DNA of 64,000 nt from Synechocystis sp. PCC 6714 (lineage in GTDB: Bacteria; Cyanobacteriota; Cyanobacteriia; Cyanobacteriales; Microcystaceae), in contig NZ_CP007542.1 in assembly GCF_000478825.2 (NCBI RefSeq), positions 992,001 through 1,056,000 of the forward strand, given 5' to 3'. Position 1 is the stretch's first letter. Each line of letters opens with the position of its first letter. The notes below the pieces were generated by a model, which was given only the letters and a program-made list of their open reading frames with translations, was not told the DNA's origin and ran no database searches. The position numbers were made by a program, and so were the translations under genes. Shown piece by piece: positions 10,669 to 19,992 of this stretch.

Positions 10669-11439
10669 ATGAGCCAGACTGTTCTTTCGATTAAAAATTT
10701 GGCCGCCTCCGTTGATGGAAATCAAATTCTCAAAGGGGTTAACCTAGAAATTAAAGCAGGGGAAGTCCACGCCATCATGGGACGCAATGGTTCGGGAAAA
10801 AGTACCCTGTCAAAAGTGATTACAGGACACCCTGACTATGAAATTACCGGCGGTGAAATAATTTATCAAGGTCAAGATTTGTCGGCCCTGGAACCCCATG
10901 AGCGGGCCTTAGCAGGAATTTTTCTAGCTTTTCAATACCCATTGGAAATTCCTGGGGTAAGTAACTTGGACTTCCTCCGCATTGCCTACAATGCCAAAAG
11001 GAAACACCAAGGTTTAGAGGAATTAGACACCTTTGATTTTGAAGATTTAATTCAAGAAAAATTGGACGTGGTTAAAATGAACCCAGCTTTCCTAGAACGA
11101 AGCTTGAATGAAGGGTTTTCCGGTGGGGAAAAAAAACGCAACGAAATTTTACAAATGGCAATTTTAGAGCCAACTTTATCTATCCTTGATGAAATTGATT
11201 CGGGGCTAGATATTGATGCTCTCCGTATTGTGTCTGAAGGGGTAAATTTTCTCAAAAATCCCAATAATGCCACGTTGGTTATCACCCATTATCAACGGTT
11301 GCTTAATTACATTATTCCTGACCATATTCATGTAATGTATGACGGGAAAATTGTCATGAGTGGTGGTAAGGAGTTAGCCTTGGAATTGGAAGAAAAAGGT
11401 TATGACTTTTTAGATGAACAAGTTTTGGCTGCTGTTTAA
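10669..11439 (+). CDS. sufC: SufC, ABC-type ATPase of the Suf complex
   Basis: A 256-residue ATPase that powers SufBCD. The Walker A motif is [13 protein letters not shown] (about residue 39), the ABC signature is [11 protein letters not shown], and Walker B is [16 protein letters not shown]. It is soluble and lacks transporter partners, and its position between sufB and sufD identifies it. ATG at 10669, 148 bp after sufB; the spacer is AT-rich but shows no obvious terminator. Confidence 0.97.
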   Translation: MSQTVLSIKNLAASVDGNQILKGVNLEIKAGEVHAIMGRNGSGKSTLSKVITGHPDYEITGGEIIYQGQDLSALEPHERALAGIFLAFQYPLEIPGVSNLDFLRIAYNAKRKHQGLEELDTFDFEDLIQEKLDVVKMNPAFLERSLNEGFSGGEKKRNEILQMAILEPTLSILDEIDSGLDIDALRIVSEGVNFLKNPNNATLVITHYQRLLNYIIPDHIHVMYDGKIVMSGGKELALELEEKGYDFLDEQVLAAV

Positions 11440-11517
11440 CCATTTTTTATAATACGATCGAGCTGAGAAATTTAAACCTTAACTAACCCTAACCACCATC
11501 GCCAAGGATATTTGTAT

Positions 11518-12879
11518 ATGACCGCCGCTATTTTAACCAATGCTTTAAGCAAAAATAGTCCCCACGTTGAAATGGACGAACGGCTACAAAGCCTTAAAGA
11601 TCAAGCCTTGGTAGGGAAAGTTGAAGACGGAATTTTGTTAGCCAAACAAGAACGTTCAGAAAAGTTGCTCGCTGATTTACGTCTACCCAGTAGACGGGAT
11701 GAAGAATGGCAATTTACCGATTTAACGAACTTAAAAGAAGTTGATTTTTCAGCGGCCCAAAAAGTTGATTTAGACGTTGCCACGGCGGAAAATTTCTATC
11801 TACCCGAAGCTAGTCACAGCCGTTTGGTATTCGTCAATGGTTTTTTCTCAGCAGAATTATCGGACATTAGCGATTTACCCGATAGTATTATCTGTGGAGC
11901 TTGGGCTAATTTACCCTTGAACCAACGGGAAAAGTTGGATCATTATTTAGCTCAACAAGTGGATATAGACAATGTTTTCAGTAACCTGAACACAGCAGGC
12001 TTGAAAGACAGTGCCATAGTTTCAATTTCCACCAATGTTGAACTGGAAATACCGATCCACTGCCTATTTTTGACAGTGGCTGATCCCACTCCCATGCTGG
12101 TGCAGCCCCGCTTACTTGTGGTAGCGGAGAGTAATGCTAAGCTAACCATTGTTGAGTCCTACGGAGCGATTACTAGCAATTGCACCGATCGCCCGCAACA
12201 ACAGCCCTATTTCAACAACATTGTCAGTGAAATTTATCTGGGGGAAAATGCCCGGGTTACCCATGTCCGTAATCAACGGGATTCCGGTGATGGTTTTCAC
12301 ATTGCCACCACGGCGATCGCCCAAGGGAAACAGAGTCGCTACCAATTAATTGATGTTAATTTGGGCGCAAAGTTATCCCGCCATAGTTTGCAAATGGTAC
12401 AGGAAGGGGAAGCCACGGAAACTGAATTTTTAGCATTGACTACCCTGGCGGGAAGACAGGTGAGCGACACCCACAGCACCATAGCTTTAAATCATCCCCA
12501 TGGGATAACCAATCAACTCCATAAGTGTATTGTCGATGAACATGCCCAAGCCGTTTTTAGCGGTAAAGTTTTGGTGCCCCAGGCGGCCCAATTGACCAAC
12601 GCCCAACAGTTAAATCGTAATTTGTTGTTATCTTCCAAAGCCCGCATTAATACAAAACCTGAGCTACAAATCACCGCTGATAATGTTAAATGTTCCCACG
12701 GGGCCACCGTTAGCCAGTTAGAAGCTGACGAGGTCTTTTATCTCCGCAGTCGTGGTTTAAATGATTACGATGCTCGCCATTTACTGATTGATGCCTTTGC
12801 TGGGGAAATTTTGGATCAAATTCCTTTAGCTTCTTTACGGGGACGTCTACGGCAATGTATTTCCTGTCGAACAGTTTAG
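11518..12879 (+). CDS. sufD: SufD, Suf complex subunit
   Basis: A 453-residue SufD from the ATG at 11518 (a TTG two codons earlier is possible). It pairs with SufB in the SufBC2D complex and helps iron entry during cluster assembly. Family features include RLPSRRDEEWQFTDL near the N-terminus, CSHGATVSQLEADEVFYLRSRG and the C-terminal SufB/D motif. It lies 78 bp after sufC in the same operon. Confidence 0.96.
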   Translation: MTAAILTNALSKNSPHVEMDERLQSLKDQALVGKVEDGILLAKQERSEKLLADLRLPSRRDEEWQFTDLTNLKEVDFSAAQKVDLDVATAENFYLPEASHSRLVFVNGFFSAELSDISDLPDSIICGAWANLPLNQREKLDHYLAQQVDIDNVFSNLNTAGLKDSAIVSISTNVELEIPIHCLFLTVADPTPMLVQPRLLVVAESNAKLTIVESYGAITSNCTDRPQQQPYFNNIVSEIYLGENARVTHVRNQRDSGDGFHIATTAIAQGKQSRYQLIDVNLGAKLSRHSLQMVQEGEATETEFLALTTLAGRQVSDTHSTIALNHPHGITNQLHKCIVDEHAQAVFSGKVLVPQAAQLTNAQQLNRNLLLSSKARINTKPELQITADNVKCSHGATVSQLEADEVFYLRSRGLNDYDARHLLIDAFAGEILDQIPLASLRGRLRQCISCRTV

Positions 12880-12954
12880 TAAGTGAATAAACTTGATAAC
12901 CATTTCTCCGTTCTTTTTATTAGTTAGTCCTAAGTTGTATTTGCCTTTTTATCT

Positions 12955-14217
12955 ATGGTTGCCCTAGAAGTTCCTAGTCTCGCCCTCACTGTTCGTCAAG
13001 ATTTTCCCATCCTAAACCAGCAAATTAATGGTCATCCTTTAGTTTATTTTGACAATGCGGCCACCTCTCAAAAACCGAAGGTAGTGCTGGAAAAATTGCT
13101 GCATTATTACGAAAATGATAACGCCAACGTTCACCGGGGAGCCCATCAGTTGAGTGTACGGGCCACCGATGCCTACGAAGGGGTGCGGAGTAAAGTAGCT
13201 GAGTTTATCAATGCCCGATCGCCAAGGGAAATTGTTTATACCCGCAATGCCACGGAAGCAATCAATGTGGTGGCCTATAGTTGGGCCATGAATAATCTCA
13301 AGCCGGGGGACGAAATTATCACCACGGTAATGGAACACCATAGCAATTTAGTGCCTTGGCAGATGGTGGCGGCTAAAACTGGAGCAGTGTTAAGGTTCGT
13401 TCAGTTAAATGAGCAAGAGAGTTTTGATTTAGAACAGTTTAAAAGCCTACTTTCCGAAAGAACTAAGCTGGTTACTGTTGTTCACATTTCCAACACCATC
13501 GGGTGCTTAAACCCAGTGGAAGAAATTACCAGATTAGCCCATCAAGTTGGGGCAAAAGTGTTAATTGACGCCTGCCAAAGTGCGCCCCATTATCCTTTGG
13601 ATGTGCAAGTTATTGATTGTGATTGGTTAGTGGCCAGTGGCCATAAAATGTGTGCCCCCACCGGCATTGGTTTTCTGTACGGTAAGGAAGCAATTTTGGA
13701 GGCAATGCCCCCCTTTTTTGGTGGCGGAGAAATGATTGCGGAAGTCTTTTTCGACCATTTCACCACCGGGGAACTGCCCCACAAATTTGAAGCGGGTACC
13801 CCTGCCATTGCCGAGGCGATCGCCCTGGGGGCGGCGGTGGATTATCTCAGCAGCCTGGGTATGGAAACTATCCATAACTATGAGGTGGGATTAACCCATT
13901 ACCTCTGGCAAGGATTGGAGCAAATTCCCCAACTGCGACTCTACGGCCCTAGTCCCTACCACGGCGATCGGGCGGCCTTAGCTTCCTTCAACGTGGCCGG
14001 ACTCCATGCCAGCGATGTGGCCACCATGTTAGATCAAGACGGCATTGCCATCCGTTCTGGACACCACTGCACCCAACCATTGCACCGCTTATTTGATGCT
14101 TCTGGCAGCGCTAGGGCCAGCCTATATTTCTACAACACCAAAGAAGAAATTGATTTATTCTTGCAGTCTTTGCAGGCAACCATTAGCTTCTTCGGCGACG
14201 ATGACTTCAGTGCTTAA
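12955..14217 (+). CDS. sufS: SufS, cysteine desulfurase (class V aminotransferase fold)
   Basis: A 420-residue PLP enzyme that takes sulfur from cysteine for Fe-S assembly. The PLP lysine lies in [17 protein letters not shown] and the catalytic cysteine in [11 protein letters not shown], both typical of group II desulfurases. The N-terminal [13 protein letters not shown] motif is also standard. It is the last gene of sufBCDS. Its stop lies 3 bp from the stop of the convergent arsA-like gene. Confidence 0.96.
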   Translation: MVALEVPSLALTVRQDFPILNQQINGHPLVYFDNAATSQKPKVVLEKLLHYYENDNANVHRGAHQLSVRATDAYEGVRSKVAEFINARSPREIVYTRNATEAINVVAYSWAMNNLKPGDEIITTVMEHHSNLVPWQMVAAKTGAVLRFVQLNEQESFDLEQFKSLLSERTKLVTVVHISNTIGCLNPVEEITRLAHQVGAKVLIDACQSAPHYPLDVQVIDCDWLVASGHKMCAPTGIGFLYGKEAILEAMPPFFGGGEMIAEVFFDHFTTGELPHKFEAGTPAIAEAIALGAAVDYLSSLGMETIHNYEVGLTHYLWQGLEQIPQLRLYGPSPYHGDRAALASFNVAGLHASDVATMLDQDGIAIRSGHHCTQPLHRLFDASGSARASLYFYNTKEEIDLFLQSLQATISFFGDDDFSA

Positions 14218-14219
14218 GG

Positions 14220-15407
14220 CTATTTAGCCACGTTGGCAAACCTAATTTTGAGGTAATCATCTTCCATTTTTGCTCCAGCGGGGGCCAGCCCGGCCAAGGC
14301 TTGGGGCAGAACTAGGTTGCGACGGTGATTGCCAATGCGGACATTCAATTCATCGCCGGTTTTGTTCAGTTGAATTTGTTCTTTGGGAATACCCGGTAGA
14401 TACAGTTCTAAACTGTAGTCATTGTTATTGCCTTGAACAATGTTAATGGTATTTTCCTTGTAATAAACCTGGGAGGGATCCTCATCTTTATAAAGCGTTT
14501 CCTTGAGTCGTTCTAGAGCAGGTAAACCACACATTTCTTCGGAAAATAGTGGCACTTCCTTCACTGGTAAAGGATGGAAATTGTCGTAGATTTCCTGTTT
14601 ATAAACCTGTTGATTACTCTTCCAGCGTTGAAAGAAAGGATCATCAATGGCTTCCGGCAAAATCCGGTTAGCAATGACCAAATCCGTAGCCACATTGTAC
14701 AAACTGAGATAGGCGTGGGCCCGCAATGATTCCTTTAGCACCATTTTTTCCGGATTAGTCACCAGGCGCACCGATGTCTGGGTGTTATCCGTCAACACTT
14801 TCTCCAATGCTTCAATCTGCTCATAGAACTCGTAGGGGGCATCCATCACCTCCTTATCCGGTAAGGAAAAGCCGGCGATCGGCCTAAATAGTGGTTCCAC
14901 TAAGGGTCTCAGGGCCACCGACATACCCTGCAGGGGTTTGTAAAAACGACGCATATACCAGCCCCCCACCTCCGGTAAACTGAGCAGGCGCAATGCCGTG
15001 CCCGTGGGAGCGGAGTCAATAATCAGTACGTCGTAGTCCGCCTCGTCGTAGTGGCGTTTCATCCGCACTAGGCCGAAAATTTCGTCCATACCAGGGAGAA
15101 TGGCTAACTCCTCTGCCTGTACTCCATCAAGGCCCCGAGCTTGTAACACCTGGGTAATATAGCGTTTCACTGCCCCCCAGTTACCTTCCAACTCCATTAG
15201 GGCATCCAATTCCGCTCCCCAGAGATTTTCTTTGACTAGGCGGGGCTCATGGCCCAGTTCCAGATCAAAACTGTCCGCCAGGGAATGGGCTGGATCGGTG
15301 CTCAGAACGAGGGTTTTATGGCCTAATTCTGCACAACGGAGGCCGGTGGCCGCCGCAACAGAGGTTTTGCCAACCCCCCCTTTACCTGTCATGAGAATTA
15401 CGCGCAT
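14220..15407 (-). CDS. arsA: ArsA/Get3-family ATPase with C-terminal alpha-crystallin-like domain
   Basis: A 395-residue member of the ArsA/Get3 SIMIBI ATPases. The deviant Walker A is [15 protein letters not shown] at residues 8-22, and [13 protein letters not shown] and [15 protein letters not shown] are the switch regions. From about residue 310 the chain becomes an Hsp20/alpha-crystallin-like beta domain ([17 protein letters not shown], then LVLPQALAG). This architecture matches the Get3d group of photosynthetic organisms and not arsenite pumps; no arsB-like gene is adjacent. The client is unknown. Confidence 0.88.
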   Translation of the reverse strand: MRVILMTGKGGVGKTSVAAATGLRCAELGHKTLVLSTDPAHSLADSFDLELGHEPRLVKENLWGAELDALMELEGNWGAVKRYITQVLQARGLDGVQAEELAILPGMDEIFGLVRMKRHYDEADYDVLIIDSAPTGTALRLLSLPEVGGWYMRRFYKPLQGMSVALRPLVEPLFRPIAGFSLPDKEVMDAPYEFYEQIEALEKVLTDNTQTSVRLVTNPEKMVLKESLRAHAYLSLYNVATDLVIANRILPEAIDDPFFQRWKSNQQVYKQEIYDNFHPLPVKEVPLFSEEMCGLPALERLKETLYKDEDPSQVYYKENTINIVQGNNNDYSLELYLPGIPKEQIQLNKTGDELNVRIGNHRRNLVLPQALAGLAPAGAKMEDDYLKIRFANVAK

Positions 15408-15676
15408 GAATAGATTTGCCTAGAAATGTGAAAAGATGGGGACGGAATGTTACATATTGTTAACTTCCATTTCTTCATTATGCCGGGAAACACTGGGCTT
15501 TGGGAAAAAGTATTGATTTTTGTCCTAGATTAGCAGTGGTTTTTGTCCAGATTTCCATATCGAACTTGAAGATCTGGGTACAAAATTTAGGCAAAAGGTA
15601 GATGATTGGCCACTAAGAGTCCATTTGTAAAGTGAAAGAAGCAGATGATCTTAGCCTGAAAAAGTGGACAGAAAAG

Positions 15677-16423
15677 TTAAGAGTGGATAGGTAGTAGAGA
15701 GAGATAAAAATTATCGTCAAATTGAGAAGGGGAAAGAAAGCTGATGGTGGAGTGTAATCGCTGGCGATTATAAAAGACTTCAATCCACTCAACAATGACA
15801 GTGCGAGCAAGGGCGCGGGTAGAGAAAGTAGCAGAGTGGATAAACTCAGTTTTAATAGTGATAAAAAAGCTTTCGGCTACAGCATTATCTCAGCAATTAC
15901 CCCAACGACTCATACTACGGTTTATATTAACTTGTGAAAGAGCGTTTTGGTAGTCATGACTGGCATATTGGGAGCCTCGGTCAGAGTGGAATAATAAACC
16001 AGATTCCGCTGGCTTTCGTTGTCCCAATGCGGCATTCAGAGCAGTCAAGACCAATTCCGTACGCATATGTTCTGCCATAGACCATCCCACTATTTTTCTA
16101 GAAAACAGGTCAATAATGACTGCTAGATATAACCACCCCTCGGTAGTCCAGATATAGGTCATGTCTGCCACCCATGCCTTGTCAGGTTCTGTCGCTGTAA
16201 AGTTACGGGCCAAAACATTCTCCGCAATCGGTAGTGAGTGGTTTGAATCTGTTGTTACCTTGAATTTCCGTTTTAGGTGAGCATTAATACCGAGTTTTGC
16301 TATTAATCGTACTACTCGCTGGCGGCTTATGGGAAAACCCTGAGAGGCTAGCGCCGCCTGAATTTTCCGTGAGCCGTAGGTTTGACGGCTATCTTGGTGA
16401 ATTTGTTGGATTTTTTCGGACAA
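15677..16423 (-). pseudogene. IS3-family OrfB transposase with in-frame opal codon
   Basis: The N-terminal 177 codons encode HTH_21 and rve integrase domains (TYGSRKIQAALASQG; DKAWVADMTYIWT with the first catalytic Asp; LFHSDRGSQYAS with the second). At 15890-15892 a TGA interrupts the conserved sequence GNC-stop-DNAVAESFF, where relatives usually have Trp (TGG). The same frame then continues through the catalytic Glu (ESFF, EFYNRQRLHS-type motif) to a TAA at 15677, giving 248 codons in total. A single point mutation therefore inactivates an otherwise complete frame. Confidence 0.85.
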
Positions 16424-16840
16424 GAGTTCATTCTCCTTATTTCGTGGGGATACTGGTCTCTTGCACTAGGCATAGTAGCCGCTTCTCGATTGCCGCAATA
16501 CTCGGCACATCAGACTGATGGGGAAGTTTGCCTTCTCCGTATGGATTAGCTCATAGGGTCTGAGCTCTCCCTGGCAAAGAAGGTCGCTGACTTTTTTAGG
16601 AAATCCCGCTCCATTTCTACTCTTTGTAGTCGCGGCGCAAGGTATTTAGTTCTTTTCTTTCCACCGATGTTAATTGACCTTATCTTCCTCCTTGGATTTC
16701 AATTTTTGACTGGTTTACCCATTTTCTGTCAAACCCATTTCTCTTGCTACTTGGCTTATGGGTTTTCCTAATTGTTCTACTATCTTTACTGCCTCTGATT
16801 TTTGCTCGTCAGTAAATTGTCGTCTTGGTTTTTTCGCCAT
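16424..16840 (-). pseudogene. IS3-family OrfA remnant
   Basis: From an ATG at 16840 the frame reads RRQFTDEQKSEAVKIVEQ and then PISQVAREMGLTE, the helix-turn-helix of IS3-family OrfA proteins. It hits a stop at about 16716 after a small deletion or frameshift. Scraps of the rest appear in other frames up to OrfB. Non-functional. Confidence 0.7.
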
Positions 16841-16893
16841 TTGAACATTCTCCTTGGTTGGCGACTCTTCTCGAATGTCCATTTTTTTCAGTC

Positions 16894-17100
16894 AGGGTCA
16901 ATGCCGACTTGCAGCTTTTTCATTCACTACATTAAACGGGACAGGGATAGGACTGCGGTTAAACCAATTTTCACAACTGCGATTGGGATCAGAATCAATT
17001 AGGAGAACTTTTCCCTATCCGCTAAGTATCGTGCTGTGTGAATGCTGGTCATAGACTTTCCGCATCCACCCTTATAGCCGCTAATGGCGATTACTTTCAT
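16894..17100 (-). pseudogene. ParA-family ATPase, frameshifted and truncated by the IS3 element
   Basis: From the ATG at 17100 the frame reads MKVIAISGYKGGCGKSMTS, a ParA deviant Walker A (KGGxGKS). A one-base frameshift near residue 32 is followed in the next frame by KVLLIDSDPNRSCENWF, the ParA strand-2/DSDP motif. Coding potential ends at the right end of the IS3 element, and I cannot find the missing C-terminal part on its other side. This suggests a plasmid- or phage-derived partition gene lost after IS insertion plus deletion. Confidence 0.75.
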
Positions 17101-17305
17101 GATTGTATGCAAACTTGCATTTATTTTTTCATTAATGAATGACTCCCTTTCGCCGTCTTCCAGTTCCTATTATCTTGTTATTTTTTCTGCAAGTATGCTT
17201 TTAATCATGTGGCCATAAATAAATGTGAAATAATATTCTTGCAAGAAACTCAGAAAAAATTACTAGGGGTTATGACGAGAGTTAAATTTTTACTAGGGGT
17301 TTGGA

Positions 17306-17583
17306 ATGAAAGATGAGCGTTATTCCCCCAATTGGCATCAGATCACCCTGGACAAAAAGCAGTCCGTTGGTTGGATTTGTGAACGGTGCGAGGTGTAATG
17401 TCTTCGCTTGGAGATGGCAAAGGGTTATCCGTTGGCAATCGGTATCGGCTTAAGATGGCAGTTCATGACTGTGATTATTCCCTTAGTAATTTCACGGCTT
17501 TGTGTTCCCCCTGTCATCTTCATCATCACCGTAGGCAACAGGGCAATATTTCATTGGGGCAATTGTCGTTGAAATTTTACTAG
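17306..17583 (+). pseudogene. HNH-endonuclease-like gene, frameshifted
   Basis: An ATG frame (MKDERYSPNWHQIT...) reaches WICERC and stops at 17398. In the next frame the sequence continues to AVHDCDYSLSNFTALCSPCH and then HHHRRQQGN, ending at 17583. The CxxC pair, the second CxxCH pair and the NFTALCSPCH pattern are those of small HNH nucleases. At least one frameshift separates the halves. The upstream 40 bp contain the direct repeat TTTACTAGGGG. Confidence 0.6.
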
Positions 17584-18056
17584 GGAAACAGTTTATAATT
17601 TTTGACTCTCACCCTATTCTTACCGGATTTTGCGCTAATTGTGGTTAATGTCTCAATGATTTTAATAACAATGACAGTTCTAATTCATGTTATCTTTTAC
17701 GTCAAAATCAATTATAAAAACAAAAATTATTATCGCCTTGGGATAGAGAATAAATAGCAGATATTCACAACTTTGTTGATATTCAACACGCACTTAACGA
17801 TCTAAATTTTGGTAAATGCTTACCTGATGCTGTCTACATTCACTACTCCACCATTTCCTATTAGCTATTTGTTTTACAACAATAGGAAAGCTATGCTCGA
17901 CGTAATCCAAACAATCCACTGACTAAGGAAAAGACGATATCAATCCTGTTAAACTGCTAACCCTATTTTCAATAGCTTCAATTGTAAAAACTAGCTGAAA
18001 TAATCCCTCTGTCGATAAAGCAAAAATAAAACATCTCATGCATTGATTTTGGAGAG
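17584..18056. other. Intergenic region with a possible gene scrap
   Basis: This 473-bp AT-rich stretch has no complete gene. At about 17757-17855 a plus-strand frame of some 32 codons (ADIHNFVDIQ, then FGKCLPDAVYIHYS) looks protein-like before a stop. I cannot name the family. The region is probably a decayed continuation of the accessory zone. Confidence 0.35.
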
Positions 18057-19433
18057 TTAAAGATTGTTGATTTCTTCAGCAACTCGTAGGCCAGATAAAT
18101 AAGCGCCATGGGCTGTAGCAAAATAATCACGTTCTGTTGCTTCCCCCGCAAAAAATATTTGGTCATTAAGAGATTTAGCCAGATGATCCCGCATATTAGG
18201 ATGACTACCAAGGGCATTAAAAGAATAGGAACCTCTACTAAAAGGATCGGATTGCCAACGGGTAATTTGATAATCCGTAGGATCTGGAATATCGTCGCCA
18301 AAAAGATGTCGTAAAGTTTCCATCGCACTTTCAACAATTTCTTCATTTGTCCATGTTTCGATTTCTTTTCCCTCATTTGCTGCATTAAAACCGAGCAGAA
18401 TTGGCAGTTGATTAACTCGGAAAATATTAACCCATTCTGACCATAAACCCCTCTGCGTTGGAACTTGTTCAATCCAGTCCACTTTTTTTGGCCAAAATAC
18501 CTTAGGAAAACGTAAATAACATTTATTCAAAACACCCATACCAAGAATTTTGATTGCTTTTTGTTTAGAGGAAGGCAATTCAGGAATAAATTTCACCTGC
18601 CCTGATTTGAGAACACCAAGGGGCAGCGTAATAATGACTTGATCTGCGGTATAAGTCCTTTGATTGGTAATAACTGTCGGAATTTCTTCTGAGTAATCAA
18701 TAGATTCAACAATTTGATTGAATTCGATTAAGATATCCTTTGCCAGATAATTCACGATTGCCTGGTATCCTTCCACAAAAATTGCATCATCACCACCAAA
18801 ACCACCGTCTGCATCAAACCAATAAGTTGAAGTGTCTTCGAGGCTGCTAGCATATTCATGCTCAATAGTACTATTCATATACCAATCAATGATTTGTTTA
18901 GTCCCAAGGGGTTGATTCTCTAGACTAAATGTATTTTCAATGACAGCTTGTAAAGATTGATCTGTATCTCCATTTTGGGCGGTGGCGATCGCCCCTTGCC
19001 ATTTTTTTTCTAGTTGTTCAATGATTTGTTCCTCCTTAGCAGTGAACGGCTGACCCCCAACCCCATAGGTGATTGCATTATCGTAGCTAGTCATCACTAG
19101 AGGTGTTGCAATTTTCTCAGCTAGTTTAGTAATCGGATTATCTTCAGTACCCTGAATCCAAGATGCCCCCATATCTAATGGCGCATCTTCCCAATAATTA
19201 CTTGTCCAAGTCCGTCCACCAAGACGATTCCTCGCTTCCAACACTCGTACAGCATAGCCTTGTTTCATTAAGCTTTGGGCAGCAGCTAAACCGGCCAAAC
19301 CTGCACCAATAATTAAAATAGATGGGGCATCACTCGCAGTGACTGGTGTATTATTTTTACCACAACTGGTACTGAGCAAATAACTTACAAACATTAACTG
19401 ACTTAATTTTAAAAAACTCCGTCGCCTAATCAT
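18057..19433 (-). CDS. Flavin monoamine oxidase family protein with Tat-like signal
   Basis: A 458-residue FAD-dependent amine oxidase. The N-terminus MIRRRSFLKLSQLMFVSYLL followed by STSCGK suggests a twin-arginine signal with a possible lipobox Cys, so the protein is probably exported. The Rossmann FAD motif SILIIGAGLAGLAAAQSL lies around residues 38-55, followed by VLEARNRLGGRTWT. The C-terminal FAD motif is FFAGEATERDYFATAHGAYLSG. Substrates of such enzymes are amino acids or polyamines; this one is not determined. Complete length. It stands alone among decayed genes. Confidence 0.88.
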   Translation of the reverse strand: MIRRRSFLKLSQLMFVSYLLSTSCGKNNTPVTASDAPSILIIGAGLAGLAAAQSLMKQGYAVRVLEARNRLGGRTWTSNYWEDAPLDMGASWIQGTEDNPITKLAEKIATPLVMTSYDNAITYGVGGQPFTAKEEQIIEQLEKKWQGAIATAQNGDTDQSLQAVIENTFSLENQPLGTKQIIDWYMNSTIEHEYASSLEDTSTYWFDADGGFGGDDAIFVEGYQAIVNYLAKDILIEFNQIVESIDYSEEIPTVITNQRTYTADQVIITLPLGVLKSGQVKFIPELPSSKQKAIKILGMGVLNKCYLRFPKVFWPKKVDWIEQVPTQRGLWSEWVNIFRVNQLPILLGFNAANEGKEIETWTNEEIVESAMETLRHLFGDDIPDPTDYQITRWQSDPFSRGSYSFNALGSHPNMRDHLAKSLNDQIFFAGEATERDYFATAHGAYLSGLRVAEEINNL

Positions 19434-19552
19434 TTCATACGCTCACTAGATTTTATTCAATATAAAACATTAAAAATCAAATAGAGACAATTTGGATTGT
19501 CTTTAAGATATCAGTCCAAGGGTAATCGAATTCAAGGCCTGCCCCACTCTAA

Positions 19553-19745
19553 TCAGAAAATTGCTAATTTTTCTTCTTGATGCTGAACAATTGCCGACAC
19601 AGCTTCTAGCCTCAAAGCCATCATGTCGGGGTTGGTGATTACCCAAAAAAAGGAATACAAGCCTGGCCCTTTAAAGGGATTTTTATTAGGACAACGTGAG
19701 GATATTAACTCTTCTCCCTCTGGACTCAAGACAGGTTGAAACAGC
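19553..19745 (-). pseudogene. C-terminal remnant of an unrecognised gene
   Basis: About 60 codons are open from an upstream TAG to a TGA at 19553. The peptide (LSPEGEELISSRC, then GLYSFFWVITNPDMMALRLE) looks like the tail of a real protein, with no start codon in a suitable place. I do not recognise the family. Confidence 0.35.
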
Positions 19746-19823
19746 TACGGTGCAAACAGGCGCAGAGAAGGCTAGAGAGACAATGGTTTATGGTCTAACC
19801 TTGAAGGCAAACAGTAAAATTCA

Positions 19824-19950
19824 ATGGCTTATGTTTGGCTAGTCGCCGGAGGACATTCGGAGAGTTTAAATGGCCGTGGAGGGATGGTAAGACCATCTAG
19901 GGGGCACGATCCAAAGAAGCATTAACCCCATCCATTGACCAATACTCCAA
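19824..19950 (+). repeat. Fossil of a tnpB 3' end / omega-RNA region
   Basis: The segment containing GTCGCCGGAGGACATTCGGA is shared with the 3' end of tnpB at about 39347-39420. It is followed by a diverged match through GGCCGTGGAGG and through the GGCA...GAAGC...TTAACCCC block. In protein terms it reads VAGGHSESLNGRGG against VAGGHSETQNGRGG of the intact TnpB. No other part of tnpB is present. In IS605-type elements this is the region from which the TnpB guide RNA scaffold is made. Confidence 0.7.
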
Positions 19951-19992
19951 TACGTATTGTTAGATTGATGCGTGGTGGGCAATTCTAGCTCT

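Larger units (their letters stand above)
15655..16893. mobile_element. Degenerate IS3-family insertion sequence
   Basis: Boundaries rest on imperfect terminal inverted repeats: CCTGAAAAAGTGGACA at 15655-15670 and the matching TGTCCATTTTTTTCAG at the right end (16876-16893). The element reads on the minus strand with an OrfA-like start at 16840 and an IS3-type integrase (OrfB) at 15677-16423. OrfA is frameshifted and OrfB has an internal stop, so the element should not transpose by itself. It sits at the point where a ParA-like gene is broken off. Confidence 0.8.

Noticed and set aside
17978-18472. 164-codon minus-strand frame overlapping the amine oxidase
   Set aside because: Same strand, other frame of the C-terminal amine oxidase region; the oxidase frame carries the conserved FAD motif.
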